A stretch of DNA of 64,000 nucleotides from Pseudoalteromonas luteoviolacea (GTDB taxonomy: Bacteria > Pseudomonadota > Gammaproteobacteria > Enterobacterales > Alteromonadaceae). A program made the position numbers and the translations under genes. Positions 44,642 to 53,148 of the stretch are shown in pieces (positions within the stretch are counted from its first letter, which is position 1; every line of letters starts with the position of its first letter). The notes under the pieces were generated by a model. That model was given only the letters and a program-made list of their open reading frames with translations, was not told the origin of the DNA and searched no databases. The stretch spans positions 310,001 to 374,000 of the forward strand of contig NZ_JWIC01000005.1 of assembly GCF_000814765.1 (NCBI RefSeq), given 5' to 3'.

Positions 44642-46201
44642 TTACGCACCACTTTGTGCCGTATGACTGGCTTGATGTGGGCGGGTTTCTGATAAGCTTC
44701 GACGCGATAATTTGCCATTACGATTGCGCGGAAGCGCTTCCCAATACACGATTTGCTCGGGCAACATATATTTTGGCAATCGTTTGGCACAGTGCATTTT
44801 TAACGTCAGCAATGACGGTGGCTTAATCCCAGCGGTAGCCACGTGCGCAACGAGCTTTTTTTGCTCATCTAACACCACTAAGCACTCTTTGATTTCTTGG
44901 TGTTGATAAAGCGCGCGTTCCACTTCACCAAGATGCACTCGGTACCCCTTTACTTTCACCATATGATCTTGTCGACCAACATACATAAGCTCACCCAGTT
45001 CATTGATGTAACCAATATCCCCGGTGTTGTATGCCTTTTCTTGACGGCAGTCTTTACCCCAGTAACCATCAAATACAGTAGGACCAATCACAGTGATAAA
45101 CCCCTGCTGCCCAAGTGCTACATCATGACCATCTAGGTCGCAGATTTTTATGCGCGCACCACTTGCCGCGTATCCAATCGGTAGCTCATCAGGCACAACG
45201 TCTGGTACTTTGTAATAACTGCATACATTTGTTTCTGTGGGGCCGTAAAAGTTAAATAAATCACTCAGAGGAAACTGGGTACGTAACGCTTTAAGAGACT
45301 TCACCTCAAACGCTTCACCCGCAAAGATAATGGTATGAAGCTGCTTACATTTTTGCCCAAACTGTGCATCAGCATTCATCATCATGGTCAAGGCAGTTGG
45401 TACTGAATACCAAATAGTGATTTGACGTTCAGCAATGAAATTAACCAGTTTCTGAGGGACGTAACTATCTAGCTCTGATACAAGGTGCACACTGGCGCCA
45501 CTTGCCAGCGCCACATAAATGTCCAAGACCGATAAATCAAAATGCCAAGGTGCATGGTTCGAAAATCGATCTGAGGCGACAGGTTTTATTTTCTCGATCA
45601 CCCATTTTACAAATGCGAGGGCATTGGTGTGGCTGATCCGAACGCCTTTTGGCACGCCTGTCGATCCAGAGGTGTACAACATATACGCTAAATCATCTCC
45701 AGCGGGCACGACATCATTTTTCAGTCTTGATGGCTGACACGCCAGCACATCACACCAGTGACTTACTTGATTGAGCTCACTCGCCTGTGTCGCTTGAGCA
45801 CCCAGCTCGCCTTCACTATCAAGTACAATAAAATGGCAACCCTCGGCGCGCGTTTCACGGTACTGCGCCAATTTGGCCTGAGTCGTGAACAGAGCTTTCA
45901 TGGCACAATCACTGCGGATAATGTCAACTCGAACCATCGGGTTCATGGGATCAATTGGCACATAGACGGCGCCAAGTTTGGACACTGCCAACATCGCAGC
46001 CAATGCACGACATGATTTGTCCGCCCAGATCCCCACTCTATCCCCTGATCTGACACCTTTGCTTTGCAACAGCACGGCAATTTGTGTCACTGCAAGAGAT
46101 AAATCGCCATAGCTATATGACTCTTTGTTGTCAGCAACGGCCAATGCACTATCGCCACCAACGCACAGTCCTTTGAGTAAAACATCACTGAGTATGTTCA
46201 T
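44642..46201 (-). CDS. bmp4: Proline adenylation enzyme Bmp4
   Basis: A 519-residue stand-alone adenylation domain. Core motifs: LYTSGSTGVPKGV near 172, FNFYGPTETNV near 311, YNTGDIGYINELGELMYVGRQDHMVKVKGYRVHLGEVE near 392-435, and NRNGKLSRR near the end with the catalytic lysine. In the pathway it activates L-proline and loads it on the Bmp1 carrier domain. Its start overlaps the bmp3 stop (ATGA), so translation is coupled. Confidence 0.93.
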   Translation of the reverse strand: MNILSDVLLKGLCVGGDSALAVADNKESYSYGDLSLAVTQIAVLLQSKGVRSGDRVGIWADKSCRALAAMLAVSKLGAVYVPIDPMNPMVRVDIIRSDCAMKALFTTQAKLAQYRETRAEGCHFIVLDSEGELGAQATQASELNQVSHWCDVLACQPSRLKNDVVPAGDDLAYMLYTSGSTGVPKGVRISHTNALAFVKWVIEKIKPVASDRFSNHAPWHFDLSVLDIYVALASGASVHLVSELDSYVPQKLVNFIAERQITIWYSVPTALTMMMNADAQFGQKCKQLHTIIFAGEAFEVKSLKALRTQFPLSDLFNFYGPTETNVCSYYKVPDVVPDELPIGYAASGARIKICDLDGHDVALGQQGFITVIGPTVFDGYWGKDCRQEKAYNTGDIGYINELGELMYVGRQDHMVKVKGYRVHLGEVERALYQHQEIKECLVVLDEQKKLVAHVATAGIKPPSLLTLKMHCAKRLPKYMLPEQIVYWEALPRNRNGKLSRRSLSETRPHQASHTAQSGA

Positions 46202-47340
46202 AGCAGGCCCAACCTATTACAGATAAGTTCACGTTGAATGTCAGAGGTGCCAGAAAATAGGACTGACCCAAGTGCGTCACGAATGCTTGAATCAACGCCG
46301 CTTTCTTGCAAATACCCCAGCGCACCATGCACTCGAATTGAATCTATGCCAGATTGGACAAAGGCTTCACTGATGGCTAATTTACTTGATGCCACTGCTT
46401 TGGTGTTGTCAACATTCTGTGACTTTTGCCAAGCAGCAAAGTACAACAGCAGTCTGGCGCTTTGTAGGCGCACTTCCATATCTGCAATACGATGTGAAAC
46501 AGCTTGAAATTTGCTGATTGTTTTGTCGCCCTGCTTGCGGGTATTGGCATAATCAATACAGCGCTCAAGGTCTCTTTGCATCACGCCAATGAATAGGGCA
46601 AATAAACAGCAGCGTTCCCAATCCATGGAGGCAGCAAAAATACGTGCGCCTTGGCCTTCACTACCAAGTACGTAATCTTTATGCACTTTGACTTCGTCGA
46701 AGAAAACTTGATTAAGTTGCGCTGAGTTTAGGCCCAATTTTTTATAGCTGTTGCCGACATCAATACCGGGTAAGTCTGCTGGTACAACAAACGCGGTTTG
46801 ACCAAGATAACCAAACTTCTCGTTCGTGGTCGCATAAAGTACAAAGTAGTCTGCGACACTGCCGTTTGTGACATATGATTTAGCGCCTTTGATAACGTAA
46901 TAATCACCGTCACGCCAAGCTTTGGTTGTCAGCTTACCAATATCAGAGCCTGCTTCAGCTTCCGATATCGCGTTTGCCGCAATCTTCTCGCCACTGGCAA
47001 GCAAAGGTAGTAACTTTTGCTTTAATTGCTCACTACCATGTTCATAAATGGGCATCGCACAGGCAAAGGTATGTGCTGCACCGGCAAATAAAATACCCGT
47101 GTCCGTACATCCTTGACCTAAACCTTCTAAGACTTTGACCGTTGTTAAAATATCAAAGCCACTACCAGCTGGTGAGTATTTAGCATCTATTGGTAATCCA
47201 AAATAACCAAATTCGCCAAGCGCACGCCACGCTTCCATCGGAAACTCACCTTGCGGCAACTTAGAAAAATCTAAGTCCTTAGCAAAGCTCAGTGCATGCT
47301 CAAATAACTCGAGCTGATCCTCATTCCACTCAAAGTTCAT
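46198..47340 (-). CDS. bmp3: Prolyl-carrier dehydrogenase Bmp3 (acyl-CoA dehydrogenase family)
   Basis: About 380 residues with acyl-CoA dehydrogenase signatures: AISEAEAGSDIGKLTTKAWRDGDYYVI near 130, RIHGALGYLQESGVD-type C-terminal region, and FSGTSDIQRELICNRLGLL at the end. It is the flavoenzyme that oxidises prolyl-S-carrier to pyrrolyl-S-carrier by four electrons, like PltE/RedW. Start ATG 47340 follows AAGGA; the further-upstream TTG is not needed. Confidence 0.93.
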   Translation of the reverse strand: MNFEWNEDQLELFEHALSFAKDLDFSKLPQGEFPMEAWRALGEFGYFGLPIDAKYSPAGSGFDILTTVKVLEGLGQGCTDTGILFAGAAHTFACAMPIYEHGSEQLKQKLLPLLASGEKIAANAISEAEAGSDIGKLTTKAWRDGDYYVIKGAKSYVTNGSVADYFVLYATTNEKFGYLGQTAFVVPADLPGIDVGNSYKKLGLNSAQLNQVFFDEVKVHKDYVLGSEGQGARIFAASMDWERCCLFALFIGVMQRDLERCIDYANTRKQGDKTISKFQAVSHRIADMEVRLQSARLLLYFAAWQKSQNVDNTKAVASSKLAISEAFVQSGIDSIRVHGALGYLQESGVDSSIRDALGSVLFSGTSDIQRELICNRLGLL

Positions 47341-47380
47341 AATCAATCCTTCCCTTAAAAGGAAAAGCGCAATGCTTTTC

Positions 47381-48601
47381 CTAACCTACCATTTGCTTGC
47401 GGTCGTACTCTTCGATGGCATTTCTAAAAATGGTTGGCGCCTTCCAGCCTTCACAATCAAAGCAACAGCCACCAAGCAAACGGATCACTTCATCGCGCAA
47501 GTCCGGATTTTGCATCTGGTAGCCAAAAAAGATTGGATAAATCCAGAAGTAACGGATCAGGTCAGCTGCGATTTGCTGTCCACCATTACTCCAGTCTCGA
47601 TAAGCATAAAATGGGGTTTTCCAATCATTGCCGTCAATCGCTTGCTTAATCGCATCCGCTGCGCGGATCCCCTCTTTCATGGCAAACGAAACGCCATAAG
47701 AAAAGATAGGGTCTAAAAAGCGATGCGCATCCCCAATACACAACCAACCATCACCAACAAAAGGTTCAATGCGGTAAGAGAAGTCAGCCATCGATTGTGA
47801 CTCACCAACACGCTCAGCATTTTGGAAACGGCGTCGGATCTCAGGGCTGATATTTTCCATCCCCCACGCAATGGCATCGTCTGGGTTTTTACACTCTTTG
47901 TAATAGAGATCTTTGGGGATCACTATCCCTAAACTGTCTGTGTCCGGTGAGATTGGAATGATCCATGACCAGTGATACTGCTTCGAGTATAAAATGGTGG
48001 TGTTTGTCGAAAATGGCGGTAAATCACGCTCAACCCCTTTGTAATGAGCAAACGAAGCAATCTGCTGGGAAAAGAACTCAATTTCACGTTTACCAGCAAT
48101 GCCTTTTCTCGATAAAAAGGTATTTTGACCACTGGCATCCACCAGAACCTTAGAGCGCACTTGATGTTCCATACCATCGGCTTTGTAAATGGCACCAACG
48201 ACTTTACCTTCATGTTTAATAGCGTCTTTTACTAAGCCTTGTTGATATTCCACGCCGTGCTCAAGGGCTTTACGCTTTAACATGTTGTCAAAGTCACTGC
48301 GCCTCACCTGCCATGTAGGCGCAAGAATTGGAATGAAAAACTCATTTTTAGATAGAGAGCCAATCACATTTACGCCAGGCTTATCGGGAAACCCTGCCGC
48401 ATTCATTTCATCTGCAAGGCCCAAGTCTCTAATGATCTGACCCGCATTACCGGTTAGTGATTCACCGATATGAAAACGTGGAAACTCATCTTTTTCGATA
48501 CATAATACGGATAGACCCTTTTTGCGACACTCAATACCACAAAGGCTGCCTGCGGGACCACTACCGATAATGACTACGTCGTAACTTTTAAATGCGCTCA
48601 T
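47381..48601 (-). CDS. bmp2: Pyrrolyl-carrier brominase Bmp2
   Basis: A 406-residue flavin-dependent halogenase. The FAD motif GSGPAGS is at 13-19, FHIGESLTGNAG near 43, and the family WxWxIP is intact (WSWIIP, 211-216). By my count Tyr302, Phe306 and Ala345 occupy exactly the positions reported to let Bmp2 add up to four bromines, unlike dihalogenating PltA/Mpy16 relatives. It acts on pyrrole bound to Bmp1 using FADH2 supplied by a cellular reductase. It overlaps bmp1 by four bases. Confidence 0.95.
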   Translation of the reverse strand: MSAFKSYDVVIIGSGPAGSLCGIECRKKGLSVLCIEKDEFPRFHIGESLTGNAGQIIRDLGLADEMNAAGFPDKPGVNVIGSLSKNEFFIPILAPTWQVRRSDFDNMLKRKALEHGVEYQQGLVKDAIKHEGKVVGAIYKADGMEHQVRSKVLVDASGQNTFLSRKGIAGKREIEFFSQQIASFAHYKGVERDLPPFSTNTTILYSKQYHWSWIIPISPDTDSLGIVIPKDLYYKECKNPDDAIAWGMENISPEIRRRFQNAERVGESQSMADFSYRIEPFVGDGWLCIGDAHRFLDPIFSYGVSFAMKEGIRAADAIKQAIDGNDWKTPFYAYRDWSNGGQQIAADLIRYFWIYPIFFGYQMQNPDLRDEVIRLLGGCCFDCEGWKAPTIFRNAIEEYDRKQMVG

Positions 48602-49674
48602 GCCATATCCACCTTAGTTAAGAAATCTTCAACAACCCAAACAAACTCTTCAGGGCGCTCAGATGCTGAGAAGTGACCACATCTAGACAGTCGCGTAACA
48701 GTGGCATTCTCAAGTTGCTCGGCCGCTTTTTCGCTCCACTCAGGCGGAATGATTTGGTCATGATTACCCGCAACAAACAGTGTCGGTACCGTGACGTTAT
48801 CAAAGGTCGTCGCCATCGACTTTTTGGCATAATCATCTAAAAAGGTATGGTACGCAGGACGTGACAAGACATCATTCAATAGATCTTCAAGCGCAGGCGT
48901 CATCTTCGGTGGATGATAATAAGCAGCCGCTAAGAACTGCTCAGGATTGGCGGACATTTTTTTCAGATCTCCCCACCAACTATCGACATCTTCGACTAAA
49001 CCAAAACCAGTGCACACCAGCGCTTTTACTTTGTCTGGATAACGTCTGGCAATTTCTGTTGCGATCATGCTGCCAGCCGAATTTGCAACTAGCACCCACT
49101 CTTGCTCTTCCAATGTTTCCAAGTACTGTAGTGTGTATTCAACGTGGTCCACATAAGAGGGCGCATCGTTGGCACTTTCGCTTAAACCAAACCCCGCTAA
49201 ATCCAACGCAACCGCGTTATGACGCCCTTGCACAGAACGCAATGTGGATGACCAAGAGGTAGAAGGGTTACCAAGTGCTGGCAATAAAATCCAAAGAGGG
49301 CCATCCCCTTTAACACGTAAAGTATGCTGCTTGAAGCCGCTACCCGCTGGAACGAGTTCACTCTTAATACCGTAGCTTTCTTGTAATTTAACCAAACGAT
49401 CTAGTTCAGAGGTGGCTTCTTGTGCTTGTGCTTTATCCTCTGAACTTAACGCTGTGATTAATGCACATAAGGTTTCTATGTTTTCAAAATGAACAGGCGT
49501 AATGTCATGCTCAGGAATTTTCGCACCGTAGCGCTGATCAACATGTGCCAGTAATCTGACCATAGATAGTGAGTTTAAAATCCCTAGCTCCAAAAGCGGT
49601 GTATGTTGATCCAGATCGGGCGCCGCCCCTTCCAATAAATCTTGATTTATAAATTCAATAAGTTCTTCAATCAT
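48598..49674 (-). CDS. bmp1: Carrier protein-thioesterase didomain Bmp1
   Basis: 358 residues. Residues 1-~80 are an acyl carrier domain; Ser35 in GILNSLSM is the phosphopantetheine site. Residues ~105-358 are an alpha/beta-hydrolase thioesterase with the nucleophile Ser199 (ANSAGSM), Asp in AGNHDQIIPPEW and His in RCGHFSASERPEEF. The carrier holds proline/pyrrole for Bmp3 and Bmp2 and the thioesterase hydrolyses the brominated pyrrole-2-carboxylate, leading to tetrabromopyrrole. The gene heads the bmp1-7 operon; ATG 49674 follows AGGAAAC. Confidence 0.95.
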   Translation of the reverse strand: MIEELIEFINQDLLEGAAPDLDQHTPLLELGILNSLSMVRLLAHVDQRYGAKIPEHDITPVHFENIETLCALITALSSEDKAQAQEATSELDRLVKLQESYGIKSELVPAGSGFKQHTLRVKGDGPLWILLPALGNPSTSWSSTLRSVQGRHNAVALDLAGFGLSESANDAPSYVDHVEYTLQYLETLEEQEWVLVANSAGSMIATEIARRYPDKVKALVCTGFGLVEDVDSWWGDLKKMSANPEQFLAAAYYHPPKMTPALEDLLNDVLSRPAYHTFLDDYAKKSMATTFDNVTVPTLFVAGNHDQIIPPEWSEKAAEQLENATVTRLSRCGHFSASERPEEFVWVVEDFLTKVDMA

Positions 49675-49959
49675 CCTAGTTTCCTATCTAGTCTGGCAAT
49701 ATTGTTGACCTGCAACAAACACTCAAAACACCTCAATGTTTATCCGTATCCTCAGGCTCGTTTTCTGTAGGCACTTGACTCTATCGGCCTTGAACGGGTG
49801 CTTTATGCCCTGCTCGTTCGTCTGTAAAAACTTTATCGCTATCATGGTTTTTCGAACATAGCTCCTGTGGACTATCCCTTTGGTCCGAACGGACTATAGG
49901 CACAGAGGTGTAAAAAAATTACCTTGTTGGGACTATCACTAAGAAGGAAGCAAGGGTAT
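49675..49959. promoter_or_regulatory. Divergent bmp1/bmp8 promoter region with operator-like repeats
   Basis: 285 bases. TTGTTG (49702-49707) faces CAACAA (49713-49718). GTCCGAACGGAC (49883-49894) is a palindrome, and GGACTAT occurs twice 22 bases apart (49869 and 49891), i.e. about two helical turns on one face. No cluster regulator is encoded here. Confidence 0.55.
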
Positions 49960-50550
49960 ATGAAACAGGGTAATAACCATTTGGTTAAACCAGTCAATCG
50001 AGAGTCAACGCCGCATTTGGAACCAATTTATCAGGCCATAGAGAACAACCTTGGATTTATTCCAAACGGGATCCTTACCATGGCGAAAAATCCTATGCTG
50101 GCGCAGGCGTTTGGGCAGCTATTTGGTTGCCTGAGCAAATTTGAACACATTGACAATGAACTCAAGTGGGCCATCGCAACCATTAGTAGCAATGCTGCAG
50201 GCTGTCAGTACTGCCAAGGACACTTTTCACATATTGCCAGCCGCGTCAATGTTAACAAAGCGAAGGTCTTGGCAGCCTTTGAATTTGAAACCAATGTGCT
50301 TTATAACCAAGCCGAGCGCGCTGCGCTGCGATTTGCTTTTGCTTGTAGTACTTCACCTGCACATTTGGAAAAGTCGCATTATGAAGAACTCGGTCAGTAT
50401 TACTCTGAACAGGCAGTCATTGAGATCGCTGCTGTTGTGGCTATCTGCGGCTTCTTAAATCGCTGGAATACAGCGATGGACAGTCAATTAGAGGCAGACC
50501 CTGCTGCCATTCTTGACGAGATCAATCAAATCACTAAATTCACCGTATAA
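49960..50550 (+). CDS. bmp8: Tetrabromopyrrole debrominase Bmp8 (AhpD/CMD fold)
   Basis: About 196 residues of the carboxymuconolactone decarboxylase/AhpD family, with the redox pair in QYCQGHFSHI near residue 88 (CxxC). Bmp8 is reported to remove a bromine from tetrabromopyrrole reductively, giving 2,3,4-tribromopyrrole, the partner Bmp7 needs to make pentabromopseudilin. Start ATG 49960 follows AAGGG. Confidence 0.92.
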   Translation: MKQGNNHLVKPVNRESTPHLEPIYQAIENNLGFIPNGILTMAKNPMLAQAFGQLFGCLSKFEHIDNELKWAIATISSNAAGCQYCQGHFSHIASRVNVNKAKVLAAFEFETNVLYNQAERAALRFAFACSTSPAHLEKSHYEELGQYYSEQAVIEIAAVVAICGFLNRWNTAMDSQLEADPAAILDEINQITKFTV

Positions 50551-50557
50551 GGACAAC

Positions 50558-50881
50558 ATGATGCCTGAGATTACATTTGTAGATTTTGCAGGAAACGAAA
50601 CCAAGGTCGATGTACCAAATGGCACATCTTTGATGCAAGCGGCCATGGAAAATATGGTCGAGGGCATTGAAGCAGAGTGTGGAGGTTCTGGTAGCTGTGC
50701 CACTTGCCACTGCTATTTAACAACTGATTGGCAAGGAAAAATTGCCGAACCAGACAGTAGTGAGAGTGACATGTTAGAGATGGTCTCTGAGCCCACCGAT
50801 TTGAGCAGACTAAGCTGCCAAGTACTGGTCTCTGATGAGCATCATGGTTTGCAAGTACATTTACCAGAATCACAATATTAA
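50558..50881 (+). CDS. bmp9: [2Fe-2S] ferredoxin Bmp9
   Basis: About 107 residues, adrenodoxin/putidaredoxin type. Cluster cysteines are in ECGGSGSCATCHCY and a distal SCQVLVSDE. It should carry electrons from Bmp10 to the P450 Bmp7. AAGGA precedes two consecutive ATGs (50558, 50561). Confidence 0.93.
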   Translation: MMPEITFVDFAGNETKVDVPNGTSLMQAAMENMVEGIEAECGGSGSCATCHCYLTTDWQGKIAEPDSSESDMLEMVSEPTDLSRLSCQVLVSDEHHGLQVHLPESQY

Positions 50882-50891
50882 GGAGTTTGAT

Positions 50892-52121
50892 ATGCAAAGG
50901 TGTGTCATTATCGGCGGTGGTCATGCAGGGGCACAAGCATGCACCAGTTTACGCAAAGAAGGCTGGACAGGGCAAATAGTACTGCTGACCGATGAAGACA
51001 GCCTGCCCTATCACCGCCCACCCTTGTCAAAAACGTACTTACAAAGCCAAGTGACTGCGGAAAAACTGCTGATCCGCCCTCAAGGCGCGTATCAGAAAGA
51101 CGACATAGAAGTCAGGTTAAAAACACGAGTAAAGCGTATCGAGCCCGCGCAGCAAAGTATCGAATTACATAATGGTGAACATCTCAGCTATGACAAGCTG
51201 CTCATTTGCACCGGCAGTCGCGCAAGGACAGCGGACTGTATGGGGGCGCAGTTGAACAATATTTTTTACATAAAAACCTTAAAAGATATCGAAAAACTCT
51301 CCCTTGCCATTGATGTAAACAATAGTAAGAAGCGTATCGTGATGGTCGGCGGTGGCTACATTGGCTTAGAAACCGCCGCAGTGCTTAAAAAAATGGGCCA
51401 TGACGTCACCATCATAGAGCGCGAGTCTCGGCTACTTGCCCGTGTCACGGCAAAGCGAATTTCCGCGTTTTATCACAATCTACATAAAAGCAATGGCATT
51501 AAGATTTTTACACAGACGAATGTGGTGGCATTTCAAGGCAAGGACACTGTCAGCACTGTACTGTGTGAGGACAAGGTTATTCCCGCAGACATCGTAGTTG
51601 TCGGCATAGGTGCTCAAATCAACACCGAGCTTGCACAAGAAGCTGGATTATTAGTCGAACATGGCGGCATTGTGATAAACGAGCTTTGCCAAACTACTGA
51701 CATGAACATTTATGCCGCGGGCGATTGCACCATAGGTATCGAGCACCACAGTGGCCTTGCAACACGCATTGAATCTGTACCTAATGCTCTGGAGCAGGCG
51801 AAAACAGCCGCCGCGACCATCTGTGGCAAATACAAACCCGTCACAGCAGTACCTTGGTTTTGGTCAGATCAATTCGATTGCAAAATACAAATTGCAGGCC
51901 TCAATCAAGGCTACGATGAAACCGTTTTACGCCAAAAAGACGATAAAGCCTTATCTCTTTGGTATCTAAAGCAAGGCAAAATCATTGCAGCTGATTGTAT
52001 CAACTGCGCAAAAGAATTTATGGCAGCCAAAAAAATCATTGCTAACAAGCTCGATGTACCAAAAGCACTGTTAAGTAACACAGATATTGACCTATTTAAA
52101 GCGTTAGCCCAATTAAGCTGA
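50892..52121 (+). CDS. bmp10: Ferredoxin reductase Bmp10
   Basis: 409 residues of the putidaredoxin reductase family: FAD motif VIIGGGHAGAQACTSLR at the start, LPYHRPPLSKTYL near 37, NAD motif MVGGGYIGLETAAVLKKMG near 152, and IYAAGDCTIG near 278. It passes NADH electrons to Bmp9. A strong AAGGAG lies upstream; bmp8-10 form an operon closed by the 52.18-kb terminator. Confidence 0.93.
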   Translation: MQRCVIIGGGHAGAQACTSLRKEGWTGQIVLLTDEDSLPYHRPPLSKTYLQSQVTAEKLLIRPQGAYQKDDIEVRLKTRVKRIEPAQQSIELHNGEHLSYDKLLICTGSRARTADCMGAQLNNIFYIKTLKDIEKLSLAIDVNNSKKRIVMVGGGYIGLETAAVLKKMGHDVTIIERESRLLARVTAKRISAFYHNLHKSNGIKIFTQTNVVAFQGKDTVSTVLCEDKVIPADIVVVGIGAQINTELAQEAGLLVEHGGIVINELCQTTDMNIYAAGDCTIGIEHHSGLATRIESVPNALEQAKTAAATICGKYKPVTAVPWFWSDQFDCKIQIAGLNQGYDETVLRQKDDKALSLWYLKQGKIIAADCINCAKEFMAAKKIIANKLDVPKALLSNTDIDLFKALAQLS

Positions 52122-52172
52122 CTTGACAAACCGACTCACATAAAACGGCGCACACCCCAAGCGTGAAAGCCC

Positions 52173-52200
52173 AAAAGAGCCCTAATCGGGCTCTTTTTTT
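52173..52200. terminator. Bidirectional terminator between bmp10 and the hydroxylase gene
   Basis: GAGCCC (52177-52182) pairs with GGGCTC (52188-52193) around TAATC, followed by seven T on the plus strand. Confidence 0.88.
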
Positions 52201-53029
52201 ATTTGCTTGCTTGCGTGACTTTGGGCCGCTTTTTCACACTATATGCTTTGGGGTTAAATGGGTGGAGTAATTCGGCAGCGAAAGACTTTCCGAAACTGTC
52301 TTTCACCCCCAACGGTTCATCACATGGTCCGGGTACTCGATAAGTGCCAAAAGCGCGGTCAAAAATAGAAAACACGGTAGCAAAATTGGTGTGGTAGGCG
52401 TTTGGATTTGCGGCGTGATGCCAGCGATGCATCGCTGGAGACACAAATACCCTACTCCACTTTCCGTATGTCCAAGGTAAATCTGCATGAATAAAGTAAC
52501 CGTAATAGTTTCTGACCATATTATTGGCCACAACGGCATACGGTGGGATCCCCATTAAAATCAAAAACGAGGTATCTATTATCATGGTAGTGAAAAAGTT
52601 CACTGGATGAAAACGCTGTAATGTCAGCCAAGTCATATGCTCGTCAGTATGATGAACTCGGTGCGAAGGCCACAGAATTCTTGAGTGCTCAAACCGATGT
52701 CGCCAATAACCAATAAAATCTCCCAGAAATATCGCAGCAAATATCACCACAGGCTCTGGTAAAGCGTACCAAAAAGATCTATCAATGAGACCTATCGGGT
52801 ATGAATAAAAAAATGCATACAACCCGCCAGCAACAGGCATCAACAACAGTAAGTTTAATCCCATCCAACCGAGATTAAATGTACCCGAAGCCATAGCAGA
52901 GCGAGCTTGATTTAGCACTTCCTTTCCTTTTACCAACACAGCGAGTAGCACAAAAAGCAACCCGATTAATAATAAATTAGAACAAGCGATCAACACCTGT
53001 TTTGCTGCAACTTCCAAAAAATCCAGCAT
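52199..53029 (-). CDS. Sterol desaturase / fatty acid hydroxylase superfamily membrane protein
   Basis: 276 residues with about four membrane segments and the eight-histidine di-iron motifs: HRFEH near 109, HRVHH near 121, and HRWHH near 202. Such enzymes hydroxylate or desaturate lipids or carotenoids at the membrane. It is convergent with bmp10 and is not one of the ten published bmp genes. A link to the cluster is unproven; a membrane-lipid or detoxification role is equally possible. Confidence 0.82.
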   Translation of the reverse strand: MLDFLEVAAKQVLIACSNLLLIGLLFVLLAVLVKGKEVLNQARSAMASGTFNLGWMGLNLLLLMPVAGGLYAFFYSYPIGLIDRSFWYALPEPVVIFAAIFLGDFIGYWRHRFEHSRILWPSHRVHHTDEHMTWLTLQRFHPVNFFTTMIIDTSFLILMGIPPYAVVANNMVRNYYGYFIHADLPWTYGKWSRVFVSPAMHRWHHAANPNAYHTNFATVFSIFDRAFGTYRVPGPCDEPLGVKDSFGKSFAAELLHPFNPKAYSVKKRPKVTQASK

Positions 53030-53148
53030 TACGTTAATTTACCTAGAAGGATGACAATGCCTATCTTGTAACAATGACAAGCCAAAAGAACAAGTTAGTT
53101 TGATATAAACGTGCACACTGCCTGTTTAAACGGTATGCACGTCCAAGT

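Noticed and set aside
48861..49262. 133-codon plus-strand frame inside bmp1
   Set aside because: Antisense to the conserved carrier-thioesterase gene; no domain or start signal.
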